The notes below the pieces were generated by a model. That model was given only the letters and a program-made list of their open reading frames with translations, made no database searches and was not told the DNA's origin. A stretch of 64,000 nucleotides of DNA, from positions 20,622,003 through 20,686,002 of the forward strand of contig NC_091175.1 of assembly GCF_040958095.1 (NCBI RefSeq), written 5' to 3'. Of the stretch, positions 52,154 to 62,889 are shown in pieces (within the stretch, counting starts at the first letter, position 1; every line of letters begins with the position of its first letter). The position numbers and the translations under genes were made by a program. This stretch comes from Procambarus clarkii. Taxonomy: Eukaryota > Arthropoda > Malacostraca > Decapoda > Cambaridae.

Positions 52154-52821
52154 TGTCACGTAATTCCCCTGCATAGCAGTGGGAAGCTGCCTCTTCCTCC
52201 TACCTTCAACACCTTCATGCTGCCGTACACCTCTACGATAGCAAAACCAGACAGCTGCCCCCAGATAGATGTTTGGATTCCCTCCAGCCAGCTCACATCT
52301 ACCCTGTGAGCACACGCCAGGTGTGTACGCCGGTGACCTGTTCAGCACCCGCTAACTGCTTGTTATCTCGCCGGCTTCTCGTTAACACTGCAACTTGCCA
52401 CCAGACGTGATGTCACCCGCAGGTGTATATAAACACCTGACTGTGGCCTAGAACACCTCAGTCTCTCTCTGGTACTCCTGGGATCTACACTCCGCGTCTT
52501 TCACTCGCTGTGGTCCTGCTACGACGCGTGACGGTGGTCGTGTGCACTGTGTACATAATATAGTGACCATTATTATTGTTTTTCGAGTAGAGTAACGTAT
52601 TTGTTTGATTGTTCTTGTAGTGGATTAGCCAAGTAATATTTCAAAATCTATTTTGTTATGTTGAAGTTTACTGTAAAGTGTTGAATTGTTTATGTTCATT
52701 GTTTAATCCTGCAACTTTCACACCGCAAGGACAAGCAGCATTTTTTTTTATACTTTTGTTTAATGTGAGTGAGAGCATTTTACACGTGGCGGTATACGCT
52801 GCACTAGGGAAACACGTCACA
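52154..52821 (+). mobile_element. Possible solo LTR with TATA box
   Basis: Begins TGTCACGTAATTCC and ends AACACGTCACA (TGTCACG.../...CGTCACA are near-complementary ends). It interrupts a LINE frame exactly after HSWML. Contains GGTGTATATAAACACC (52422-52437) followed about 30 nt later by CCTCAGTCTCTCTC, as in an LTR promoter. About 90 bp to its right before the LINE resumes are unexplained. Confidence 0.4.
52424..52432 (+). promoter_or_regulatory. TATA box in the candidate LTR
   Basis: TGTATATAA, then an initiator-like TCAGTCT near 52459. Only sequence-level support. Confidence 0.35.
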
Positions 52822-53510
52822 TTAACGTGAGGACCTGTCCGGGAGGTGAACCAGGGACCTCTCGGGCTAACTACTCGTACTAAATATAGACAATACCTAC
52901 TGCGTTTTATTTGTAAGTAAATCCTCAAACCAAATTCAACTTCAGATAGACAATGTTATTAGCAATAAAAACCTTGGCCTATACATAGACAAGAGACTAA
53001 ACGTCAACACTTACATACAACACATGGCCAAAATGGTCTCAAACTGTCGGTATGCTCTATAAAACCAGATAGTAGGTACCCCACTCTACTCTCCTTTCAC
53101 TATACTATGCACTAATCTATCCCTATCAAACATACGGTATCTGTACAAGTAGTTCAAGCACTGCAAATTACCTGAAGCCCATCATCACCAAGCAAAAATC
53201 TGCTATCACAACTATGACAAACTGTGTTTAGACAACACACAGCCCCTCTGTTTAAGTCCCTAAACATACGCCACACATTCTCTAGTGTTGTTATCTACAT
53301 GTACAAAACCGTTCTTAACTGCTACTCCTCAGCTGAAACTCATCTTTGATAGATGTAATAGAACCCATGAGCATCACACCAGAAATAAATATCTCTTTGA
53401 AATCCCCAGTCAAACTAAATCTGTGCAAACAAAAGCTCCCAGTCTATGGAACTCGCATCTTAATGAATTAATAAAAATTGTCAAACCTATGCCTTGTTCA
53501 AAAGTTTTTT

Positions 53511-53760
53511 TTTTTTAGTTCATTTATTATGCACCCCATACCCATCTTGTGGGCGGTAGTGGAAAGGGTTACAGAGGCACATAATGGGCTCAGGGACTGA
53601 ACCCCACAATTCATTTAGCTAAGCAAGTTACAATCTTGATGAGCTAGTTATAAAATTCAATATAAGTCATCACATCAACAATGGGTTCGAGATCGACCTC
53701 AAGTACAGGTTCTAAATTAAGCAACTGACATATGTGGAGAGCTAGTGTCACAATTTATGT
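53511..53760 (-). mobile_element. Retroposon, minus strand, poly-A tailed
   Basis: A T run (53508-53518) precedes TAGTTCATTTATTATGCACC, the complement of the second part of the composite SINE at 50870-50985. The upstream part to about 53760 is unidentified. Confidence 0.55.
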
Positions 53761-53762
53761 TT

Positions 53763-53885
53763 GTCCTGCACACCGCCCCCCATCCAGTGGGCAGCGGTGG
53801 GTAGGTTACACCGCCCCCCATCCAGTGGGCAGCGGTGGGTAGGTTACACCGCCCCCCATCCAGTGGGCAGCGGTGGATAGGTTAC
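53763..53885 (+). repeat. Tandem repeat, three copies of ~40 bp
   Basis: CACCGCCCCCCATCCAGTGG followed by GCAGCGGTGG(G/A)TAGGTTA, three times. Confidence 0.9.
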
Positions 53886-54059
53886 AATCACTCAGTTACT
53901 ACCTACAGTTAGCAAACTGGGGATATTTGGCTAAAATTTCTGGTAGCAGACCATTTTGAATGAAACATTGACACATCGCTGGAACATTGGTTATTAAAAA
54001 GTAAAAGCAAAAAGTATCTAATTTCATCCTTTTTTTATTTATATATAGTTTACAGTTAT

Positions 54060-54260
54060 ATATAGTTTACATATAAAAGGTCTTACATTCTTGTACAGCC
54101 ACTAGCACGCATAGCGCTTCGGGCAAGTCCTTAATCCTAATTTTCCCTGGAATACGACCCGCCAAATCGTTTAACAGTCGATCCTCCCCGGCCAGGATAC
54201 GAACCCAGGTCAAAGCGCAGGGGGAGTGCTTTACCCACTGTGTTACGGGGACTGTGTCCT
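54060..54260 (-). mobile_element. tRNA-derived SINE (same family as 5253-5558)
   Basis: The reverse complement reads GTCCCCGTAACACAGTGGGT (A-box region), GGGTTCGTATCCTGGCCGGG (B box), GGCGGGTCGTATTCCAGGGA, TTAAGGACTTGCCCGAAGCG and CTAGTGGCTGTACAAGAATG. Confidence 0.8.
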
Positions 54261-54554
54261 AGATGAACTTATAGATAGTTTTTGAGTTACACTATGTAAT
54301 CTTTCATATAGAATAGGGTATCAGCACATTGTTGTGTATACCTAAGCGTGACAATAAAAAAAATAAGTGTCCTTATAGTCTCCATTTTTGTACTTCAAAC
54401 TCATTCTATTTGTGCTATCCTCCTTCAATTTAAAGACATACGACTTCATTAGTGTAATAATTTCCATAAATTGATATTGTAGTAATTATGTTGAACTCTA
54501 ATTTTGCTACAATGCACCTATTAATAATCTTACCTTATAATAATTATCTCTTAG

Positions 54555-54680
54555 ATTAAGGACCTGCGGGAATTACTATGCGTGTTAGTGGCTTTGCAAG
54601 AATGTAAGAACACCAGTGTTATGTACTCTCGCAACCCAATATACCTTCTAATATATAAATAACTAATTAAATAAATAAAT
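54555..54680 (+). mobile_element. SINE 3' fragment
   Basis: TTAAGGACCTGCGGGAATTA...GTTAGTGGCTTTGCAAGAAT then AAATAAATAAAT. Confidence 0.55.
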
Positions 54681-55555
54681 ACCCGCGGACGGATTACGAT
54701 ATAACTATGCCAAGAAGTAGGACTGTGTTAGTGGTGACCACCATATGGCAATACTAGTCGAGCAGGTGTTGAAGGAAGCATTTCTAATACGTGAAAGCCT
54801 TTTATAGATGTTTGATATTAAAAATTATGTTGCCATATTACGCCTTGACACGTAACCAGTATTAAGGCTTGCACTCCGCGTTTTTAGCCTCCGGCAATTA
54901 GCAAATCGACAGCTAAATAAAAATTATATTGAGATAGGTGGCATCGTGTCGGGGTCGGGACGCGGTCTCAGGAGACGCTAAGGAACCTCAACCGCCCTCA
55001 GTGTAGAGCTTACTGTAGTGGTGGGTGCACGTGCTCTTTCGCTCCTCCCTTAACTTGGATACATTTATGTCTGTCATGACCTTTAGAGACTATGCCTAAG
55101 TGATTAGTGCGTTATAGTCCCGCGGAGAGTGTGTGATGAGCAAGATGGTACGTATTTTGCTGGATGTTTGAGCGGGAACTTCTGGGTATGGAGTAGAGCG
55201 CCCTCTTCTACCCCATTACCACACTAACCTCTTCTCACCTGCACAGTTTAACATTCACGACTATTAACATCTGTTATATACTTTACCGTGACCTTTTCTA
55301 ACAGACCGTCGACGGGGAACACAGGCCTATATATATTCGACATACATAATTCGATTTAATTCATTTGAATATAATAATGTATGTACTGTATACACATCAC
55401 ATGAGAGTAAGCACAAATGTGTATGGTGACGGTGTTAGTTAACGTGACGAGAAAACACTTCATTCTGATTAGCTCTGATCAGTTATTTTCTTCTTTTTAT
55501 AACTGCTGTCAGTTTGGAGTTAGTTGTCTTGACCTTTAGCAAGGCGTCCTGACTC
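54681..55555. other. Unassigned intergenic sequence
   Basis: No gene or repeat recognised between the SINE fragment and the minisatellite. Confidence 0.5.
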
Positions 55556-55559
55556 AGCT

Positions 55560-57757
55560 AGGTGCTGGGGCCGGCTGTACCGTGGGTGCTGGGGCCAGCT
55601 GTACCGTGGGTGCTGGGGCCGGCTGTACCGTGGGTGCTGGGGCCGGCTGTACCGTGGGTGCTGGGGCCGGCTGTACCGTGGGTGCTGGGGCCAGCTGTAC
55701 CGTGGGTGCTGGGGCCAGCTGTACCGTGGGTGCTGGGGCCAGCTGTACCGTGGGTGCTGGGGCCAGCTGTACCGTGGGTGCTGGGGCCAGCTGTACCGTG
55801 GGTGCTGGGGCCAGCTGTACCGTGGGTGCTGGGGCCAGCTGTACCGTGGGTGCTGGGGCCGGCTGTACCGTGGGTGCTGGGGCCGGCTGTACCGTGGGTG
55901 CTGGGGCCGGCTGTACCGTGGGTGCTGGGGCCGGCTGTACCGTGGGTGCTGGGGCCGGCTGTACCGTGGGTGCTGAGGCCGGCTGTACCGTGGGTGCTGA
56001 GGCCAGCTGTACCGTGGGTGCTGGGGCCAGCTGTACCGTGGGTGCTGGGGACCAGCTGTACCGTGGGTGCTGGGGCCAGCTGTACCGTGGGTGCTGGGGA
56101 CCAGCTGTACCGTGGGTGCTGGGGCCAGCTGTACCGTGGGTGCTGAGGCCAGCTGTACCGTGGGTGCTGAGGCCAGCTGTACCGTGGGTGCTGAGGCCAG
56201 CTGTACCGTGGGTGCTGGGGCCAGCTGTACCGTGGGTGCTGAGGCCAGCTGTACCGTGGGTGCTGGGGCTGCAGTACCGTGGGTGCTGGGGACCAGCTGT
56301 ACCGTGGGTGCTGAGGCCAGCTGTACCGTGGGTGCTGAGGCCAGCTGTACCGTGGGTGCTGAGGCCAGCTGTACCGTGGGTGCTGGGGCCAGCTGTACCG
56401 TGGGTGCTGAGGCCAGCTGTACCGTGGGTGCTGGGGCTGCAGTACCGTGGGTGCTGGGGACCAGCTGTACCGTGGGTGCTGAGGCCAGCTGTACCGTGGG
56501 TGCTGGGGCCAGCTGTACCGTGGGTGCTGGGGCCAGCTGTACCGTGGGTGCTGGGGCCAGCTGTACCGTGGGTGCTGGGGCCGGCTGTACCGTGGGTGCT
56601 GAGGCCAGCTGTACCGTGGGTGCTGGGGCCAGCTGTACCGTGGGTGCTGAGGCCAGCTGTACCGTGGGTGCTGGGGCCAGCTGTACCGTGGGTGCTGGGG
56701 CCAGCTGTACCGTGGGTGCTGAGGCCAGCTGTACCGTGGGTGCTGGGGCCAGCTGTACCGTGGGTGCTGGGGACCAGCTGTACCGTGGGTGCTGAGGCCA
56801 GCTGTACCGTGGGTGCTGAGGCCAGCTGTACCGTGGGTGCTGAGGCCAGCTGTACCGGTCGGCCGAGCGGACAGCACGCGGGACTTGTGATCCTGTGGTC
56901 CTGGGTTCGATCCCAGGCGCCGGCGAGAAATAATGGGCAGAGTTTCTTTCACCCTATGCCCCTGTTACCTAGCAGTAAAATAGGTACCTGGGTGTTAGTC
57001 AGCTGTCACGGGCTGCTTCCTGGGGGTGGAGGCCTGGTCGAGGACCGGGCCGCGGGGACACTAAAAGCCCCGAAATCATCTCAAGATAACCTCAAGATAA
57101 CCGTGGGTGCTGAGGCCAGCTGTACCGTGGGTGCTGGGGCCAGCTGTACCGTGGGTGCTGGGGCCAGCTGTACCGTGGGTGCTGGGGCCAGCTGTACCGT
57201 GGGTGCTGGGGCCAGCCGTACCGTGGGTGCTGAGGCCAGCTGTACCGTGGGTGCTGAGGCCAGCTGTACCGTGGGTGCTGGGGCCAGCTGTACCGTGGGT
57301 GCTGGGGCCAGCTGTACCGTGGGTGCTGGGGCCAGCTGTACCGTGGGTGCTGGGGCCAGCCGTACCGTGGGTGCTGAGGCCAGCTGTACCGTGGGTGCTG
57401 GGGCTGCAGTACCGTGGGTGCTGGGGCCAGCTGTACCGTGGGTGCTGAGGCCAGCTGTACCGTGGGTGCTGGGGCTGCAGTACCGTGGGTGCTGGAGCAG
57501 CAGTACCGTGGGTGCTGAGGCCAGCTGTACCGTGGGTGCTGAGGCCAGCTGTACCGTGGGTGCTGGAGCAGCAGTACCGTGGGTGCTGAGGCCAGCTGTA
57601 CCGTGGGTGCTGGAGCAGCAGTACTGTGGGTGCTGAGGCCAGCTGTACCGTGGGTGCTGGGGCCAGCTGTACCGTGGGTGCTGGGGCCAGCTGTACCGTG
57701 GGTGCTGGGGCCAGCCGTACCGTGGGTGCTGAGGCCAGCTGTACCGTGGCTGGTGAG
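55560..57757 (+). repeat. 24-bp GC-rich minisatellite, about 80 units, split by a SINE
   Basis: Unit GTGCTGGGGCCAGCTGTACC plus GTGG, period 24 bp, with G/A variants (GAGGCC, GCCGG) and occasional 23- and 25-bp units (GGGCTGCAG, GGGGACCAG). About 54 units lie left of the SINE (56856-57101) and 27 right. Because 24 is a multiple of three it leaves long open frames on both strands (A-G-A-S-C-T-V-G and Q-H-P-R-Y-S-W-P repeats); the off-length units shift frame, so these are not genes. Confidence 0.95.
56856..57101 (+). mobile_element. tRNA-derived SINE S1, full length, inside the minisatellite
   Basis: tRNA-like head: GTCGGCCGAGCGGACAGCAC (A box) and GGTCCTGGGTTCGATCCCAG (B box). Body: CCTAGCAGTAAAATAGGTAC. 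Tail: GGAGGCCTGGTCGAGGACCG, GGGGACACTAAAAGCCCCGA, ATCATCTCAAGATAACCTCA. The tail matches the 3' end of LINE B1 at 20130-20213. Confidence 0.9.
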
Positions 57758-57759
57758 GT

Positions 57760-58135
57760 CAGTGGTAGAGACCATTGTTACAAAAGATACATGGGAGGCA
57801 GCATAATACAGTGATGGTGGTATTCATAAGACAGTCTATCCTTGGAAGACTAGCACACTATCTTAATTTTTCTCTTTATGTTAAGTCGAATATTTTACAG
57901 TTATAAGTAGTTAAGTAAACAAATGTATGGTGTGGGTGTAGGTAGGGGTGTAGGTATGTTGTGTCGCGTGGTTGTGTTGTGTGGTGTAGGTATGGTTGTG
58001 TTGTCGTGTAGGTGTGGTTATGTCGTGTAGGTATATTGTGCCGTGTGGTTGTGTCGTGTAGGCATGCTGTATGGTTGTGTGGTGAAGGTACGTTGTGTGG
58101 TGTGGTGGTGTGGGCGGTAATGCTCACTGTCTGCC
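57760..58135. other. GT-rich degenerate repeat region
   Basis: Irregular TGTGTGGTGTAGGTATG-like repeats from about 57930 to 58110. No gene seen. Confidence 0.6.
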
Positions 58136-58164
58136 GCCTGTTGAAGGTTCCAGCCCATCAAGCC

Positions 58165-58295
58165 TTGCCTGACTACCTACACACCTGCCTTGCCTGGCTA
58201 CCTACACACCTGCCTTGCCTGGCTACCTACACACCTGCCTTGCCTGGCTACCTACACACCTGCCTTGCCTGGCTACCTACACACCTGCCTCAATC
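58165..58295 (+). repeat. 25-bp tandem repeat, about 5 copies
   Basis: CTGCCTTGCCTGGCTACCTA plus CACAC, period 25 (58211, 58236). Confidence 0.92.
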
Positions 58296-58300
58296 GACAT

Positions 58301-58303
<3 letters not shown>

Positions 58304-58379
<76 letters not shown>
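58304..58379. repeat. (CA)n microsatellite
   Basis: About 75 bp of CA dinucleotides directly left of a truncated LINE A2. Confidence 0.97.
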
Positions 58380-58381
<2 letters not shown>

Positions 58382-58387
58382 ACGTGT

Positions 58388-58605
58388 GTATCAGAGTGGT
58401 TGACAAATGGAATGCATTAGGAAGTGATGTGGTGGAGGCTGACTCCATCTATACACAGTTTCAAGTGTAGATATGATAGAGCCCAGTAGGCTCAGGAACC
58501 TGTACACCTGTTGATTGACGGTTGAGAGGCGGGACCAAAGAGCCAGAGCTCACCCCCCCCCCCCCCCCAAGCACAAATAGGGAGTACAAATAGGTGAGTA
58601 CACAT
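58388..58605 (+). mobile_element. LINE family A2, copy 5 (last ~220 bp)
   Basis: Encodes RVVDKWNALGSDVVEADSI, then GGTTGAGAGGCGGGACCAAA and the AAATAGGTGAGTAC tail. Left end in the CA run. Confidence 0.88.
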
Positions 58606-58784
58606 ACACGCGCGGGGGCGCGCGGACAAGTAGATTAGAAAGTTCATGTTTAATTCCTCTGGATTCTTGTCGACCTTACATGTTTACCAGAAGGGAAATA
58701 AGCCTGACGCGCGCACCGGAAGTGCCAGACAATCTGGCACTCTGGTCTTCCCCGATGGCACGGTTGGACAGGATGGGGGGGGGG

Positions 58785-58818
58785 GGAGATGTGTGGGGGA
58801 GTTGCAACATGGGGAAGG
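58785..58818 (+). repeat. Single unit resembling the 31-bp minisatellite
   Basis: GAGATGTGTGGGGGAGTTGC then AACATGGGGAAGGG closely matches the unit amplified at 60979-62335, but here is one copy, on the other side of the LINE. Confidence 0.65.
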
Positions 58819-58829
58819 GTTGATACCTA

Positions 58830-60978
58830 GTTGATGGGGTTCTGGGAGTTCTTCTACTCCCCAAGCCCGGCCCGAGGCCAGGCTCGACTTGTGAGAGTCT
58901 GGTCCACCAGGCTGTTGCTTGGAGCGGCCCGCAGGCCCTCATTCCCACCACAGCCCGGCTGATCCGGAACTTCTCTTAGAAAACCGTCCAGTTTTCTCAT
59001 GAAGATGTCCGCGGTTGTTCCGGCAATATTTCTTATAGTCGCTGGGAGGACGTTGAACAACCGCGGACCTCTGATGTTTATACAGTGTTCTCTGATTGTG
59101 CCTATGGCACCTCTGCTCTTCACTGGTTCAATCTTGCATTTTCTTCCATATCGTTCACTCCAGTACGTTGTTATTTTACTGTGTAGATTTGGGACCTGAC
59201 CTTCCAGTATTTTCCATGTGTATATTATTTGGTATCTCTCTCGTCTCCTTTCTAGAGAGTACATTTGGAGAGCTTTGAGACGATCCCAATAATTTAGGTG
59301 TTTTATCTCGTCTATGCGTGCCGTATATGTTCTCAGTATTCCCTCTATTTCAGCAATCTCTACTGCTCTGAAGGGGGAAGTAAGCACTGAGCAGTACTCG
59401 AGACGGGACAACACAAGTGACTTGAAGAGTACAACCATTGTGATGGGATCCCTGGATTTGAAAGTTCTCGTAATCCATCCGATCATTTTTCTGGCTGACG
59501 CGATATTTGCTTGGTTATGCTCCCTAAACGTTAGATCGTCGGACATTATTATTCCCAAATCCTTGACATGCTGTTTTTCTACTATGGGAAGATTCGATTG
59601 TGTTTTGTACCCTGTATTATGTTTCAGATCCTCATTTTTGCCGTACCTGAGTACCTGAAATTTATCACTGTTAAACATCATGTTATTTTCTGCTACCCAA
59701 TCGAAAACGTTGTTGACATCTGCTTGTAGTTTTTCAATGTCTTCAGCAGAGGTAATTTTCATGCTGATTTTTGTGTCATCTGCAAAGGACGACACGAAGC
59801 TGTGACACGTATTTTTGTGACACGTATTATTCTCAGATATGAGAATAAGGAACAGTAGCGGTGCAAGGACTGTACCCTGAGGTACAGAGCTTTTAACATC
59901 GCTTGGACTCGAATTTATCTGATTGACTGTTACTCTTTGTGTTCTGTTCGACAGGAAATTGAGTATCCAGCGTCCTACTTTTCCAGTTATTCCCATTGAC
60001 CTCATTTTGTGAGCTATCACCCCATGGTCACATTTGTCGAACGCCTTTGCAAAGTCTGTGTATACAACATCAGCATTTTGCTTTTCTTCTAGGGCTTCTG
60101 TGATTTTGTCATAGTGGTTGAGTAACTGTGACAGACAGGATCTTCCCGCTCTAAATCCATGTTGTCCTGGATTGTGCAATTCATTGTTTTCCATAAAACC
60201 AGAAATTTGATTCCTAATCACTCTTTCAAACACTTTAATTATGTGTGATGTTAGTGCAACTGGCCTATAATTTTGTGCCAAGGCTTTACTTCCCCCGTTG
60301 TGCAACGGAGCTATATCTGCAGATTTAAGTGCTGCTGGTATCTCCCCTGTATCCAGGCTCTTTCTCCATATTACGCTGAGTGCTCTCGCTACTGGTACTT
60401 TACATTTCTTTATGAATATTGAATTCCATGAGTCAGGCCCAGGAGCTGAGTGCATAGGCATATTGTCAATTTCTCTTTCAAAGTCTTCCGAGTTCGTGTT
60501 AATATCCGTTATATTATCTGCAGCTTGAATGTCATTCATAAAGAAGCTGTCTGGGTCATCAACTTTCATGATGTTTATTGGTGTGCTAAACATAGCCTCA
60601 TACTAGCCGCTTAGAATTTCACAAATCTCTTTGTTGTCCTCTGTGTACGTACCTTTATTTGTAATTAACGGTCCAATACTGGTCGAAGTTTTGGATTTTG
60701 ATTTTGCGTATGTGAAAAAATATTTCGGATTTTTCCTTATCTCTTGTATAGCTTTCTGTTCCAATTCCATTTCCTCAGACTCATATGATCGCTTCAACGT
60801 TTGTTCTATTTCTTCGATCTCCCTGCTTAGGCTTATTTTCCTTGCTTGTGATAGTTGTGTCTGCCGAAGCATTTCCGTTATTTTTTTCCTTCTCCTGTAC
60901 AGTCGTCTCCGTTCTCTTTCTAGAGTGGTCCTCTTTCTGCCCCTCCTCACAGGCACGTGCTTCAAGCAGACCTTGTAA
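58830..60978 (-). mobile_element. LINE family B2, 5'-truncated
   Basis: Minus strand: linker, RT, connector and a 3' end (GGCCTGCGGGCCGCTCCAAG, CCCAGAACCCCATCAACTAG) different from that of B1. It is cut at its 5' side by, or inserted beside, the 31-bp minisatellite. Tails of the same family occur at 7812-7950 and 41745-41915. Confidence 0.88.
58854..60978 (-). pseudogene. LINE B2 reverse transcriptase with one nonsense codon
   Basis: Reading from 60978 down: RKRTTLERERRRLYRRRKKI (basic linker), NPKYFFTYAKSKSKTSTSIG, then TAG at 60605-60603 where B1 has Gln, then open to 58854. RT motifs: SAPGPDSWNSIF, NYRPVALTSHI, GQHGFRAGRSC, YTDFAKAFDKCDHG, VPQGTVLAPLLF, SSFADDTKIS. Connector: LSRLEYCSVLTSPF, NYWDRLKALQMYSLERRRER; the end is GLRAAPSNSLVDQTL. 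The endonuclease is absent. Confidence 0.88.
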
Positions 60979-62337
60979 GGTGTGTGGGGGAGTTGCAACA
61001 AGGGAGGAGGGTGTGTGGGGGAGATGCAACAAGGGAGGAGGGTGTGTGGGGGAGATGCAACAAGGGAGGAGGGTGTGTGGGGGAGATGCAACAAGGGAGG
61101 AGGGTGTGTGGGGGAGATGCAACAAGGGGGAGGGTGTGTGGGGGAGATGCAACAAGGGAGGAGGGTGTGTGGGGGAGATGCAACAAGGGGGGAGGGTGTG
61201 TGGGGGAGGTGCAACAAGGGAGGAAGGTGTGTGGGGGAGATGCAACAAGGGGGGAGGGTGTGTGGGGGAGGTGCAACAAGGGAGGAGGGTGTGTGGGGGA
61301 GTTGCAACAAGGGAGGAGGGTGTGTGGGGGAGTTGCAACAAGAAAGGAGGGTGTGTGGGGGAGATGCAACAAGGGAGGAGGGTGTGTGGGGGAGGTGCAA
61401 CAAGGGAGGAGGGTGTGTGGGGGAGATGCAACAAGGGAGGAAGGTGTGTGGGGGAGATGCAACAAGGGAGGAGGGTGTGTGGGGGAGGTGCAACAAGGGA
61501 GGAGGGTGTGTGGGGAGATGCAACAAGGGGGAGGGTGTGTGGGGGAGATGCAACAAGGGAGGAGGGTGTGTGGGGGAGGTGCAACAAGGGGGAGGGTGTG
61601 TGGGGAAGATGCAACAAGGGAGGAGGGTGTGTGGGGGAGATGCAACAAGGGAGGAGGGTGTGTGGGGGAGTTGCAACAAGGGAGGAGGGTGTGTGGGGGA
61701 GTTGCAACAAGGGAGGAGGGTGTGTGGGGGAGTTGCAACAAGGGAGGAGGGTGTGTGGGGGAGTTGCAACAAGGAAGGAGGGTGTGTGGGGGAGATGCAA
61801 CAAGGGAGGAGGGTGTGTGGGGGAGGTGCAACAAGGGAGGAGGGTGTGTGGGGGAGATGCAACAAGGGAGGAAGGTGTGTGGGGGAGATGCAACAAGGGA
61901 GGAGGGTGTGTGGGGGAGGTGCAACAAGGGAGGAGGGTGTGTGGGGAGATGCAACAAGGGGGAGGGTGTGTGGGGGAGATGCAACAAGGGAGGAGGGTGT
62001 GTGGGGGAGGTGCAACAAGGGGGAGGGTGTGTGGGGAAGATGCAACAAGGGAGGAGGGTGTGTGGGGGAGATGCAACAAGGGAGGAGGGTGTGTGGGGGA
62101 GTTGCAACAAGGGAGGAGGGTGTGTGGGGGAGTTGCAACAAGGGAGGAGGGTGTGTGGGGGAGGTGCAACAAGGGAGGAGGGTGTGTGGGGGAGGTGCAA
62201 CAAGGGAGGAGGGTGTGTGGGGGAGGTGCAACAAGGGAGGAGGGTGTGTGGGGGAGGTGCAACAAGGGAGGAGGATGTGTGGGGGAGGTGCAACAAGGGA
62301 GGAGGGTGTGTGGGGGAGATGCAACAAGGGAGGGGGA
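60979..62337 (+). repeat. 31-bp G-rich minisatellite, about 44 units, with ~432-bp higher-order repeat
   Basis: Unit GTGTGTGGGGGAGATGCAAC plus AAGGGAGGAGG, period 31 bp; GAGATG/GAGGTG/GAGTTG and short-G variants. Variant order from about 61338 repeats at about 61770 (for example GGGGAAGATGC at 61601 and 62033). Long frames on both strands (THPPPLLHLPH-type and GRRVCGGDATR-type) are by-products of the repeat. Confidence 0.95.
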
Positions 62338-62369
62338 TGAGTTGGGAGAACAACATTTTTTATGGCTGA

Positions 62370-62495
62370 CACGATTCGTCAGGCTGGAAGCAGCCGCCTC
62401 CAAGAGCCTGGTTGGCCAGACCATCAACTAGGAGGCCTGGTTAAAGACCGGACCGTGGAACATTGATCCTGGGAACTACCACAAGGTAGACGCCA
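62370..62495 (+). mobile_element. LINE B-type 3' end fragment
   Basis: CAGGCTGGAAGCAGCCGCCT...GCCTGGTTGGCCAGACCATC...GGAGGCCTGGTTAAAGACCG, and CTACCACAAGGTAG, resembling 20085-20213 but diverged. Confidence 0.6.
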
Positions 62496-62889
62496 GGAAC
62501 ATAACTAGCGAACTTTTCCTCTTTCCCCACTTCACCTTCATTAATAGCCTCCTGCAGAATCCCTTGACGTTTTGATTTCAGGTCCCCAGGACCCAATATG
62601 TCCCCCCCCCCAATACCCCATTCGCCAGGCTGTCGACATAATCATCCCCAGTACTATTAGGTACCTGTATGATATCAGAGATGTCTCTAGCTTGATTTTT
62701 CTTTACATATTGTACTTCAGCTAGGAACAGAACAGCTGAAAGAAACTCGCCATTCTTTTATCAATTCGTATTGATAACGGTGAAAGCTAATTTCTAATCC
62801 AACATTTATTTTTCTTAAATTTTTCAGAGATAGTCCTATACCCCTATTATTTGGATTCCATGTTCCAGTGGGGTATAGATACTCCCCGC

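Larger units (their letters stand above)
51280..53505 (+). pseudogene. L2/CR1-like LINE RT, decayed and interrupted twice
   Basis: RIAPVHKGGETADINNYRPI and LSKIFETLF (51525-51630), CQFGFRSQKSTNDAIISL in pieces (51673-51730), PLLFLIYVNDLPIVSD and FADDTTFIYSDPNP (51985-52100), ELKRVHSWML (52125-52153), NKNLGLYIDKRLNVNTYIQ (52960-53010) and a C-terminal end near 53500. A SINE (51775-51925) and a probable solo LTR (52154-52821) sit inside. Confidence 0.72.

Noticed and set aside
56856..56925. tRNA gene inside the minisatellite
   Set aside because: It is the head of a full-length SINE whose body and tail recur at 9590 and 38715.
55558..57775. Very long open frames on both strands (up to 684 codons) that look like repeat proteins
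   Set aside because: They are by-products of a 24-bp minisatellite; frame changes at 23- and 25-bp units, both strands open, no start context, and a SINE in the middle.
60603..62431. Long proline- or glycine-rich frames on both strands
   Set aside because: They arise from the 31-bp minisatellite, which is open in several frames at once because each unit lacks stops; only the last part (60603-60978 minus) is real LINE coding sequence.
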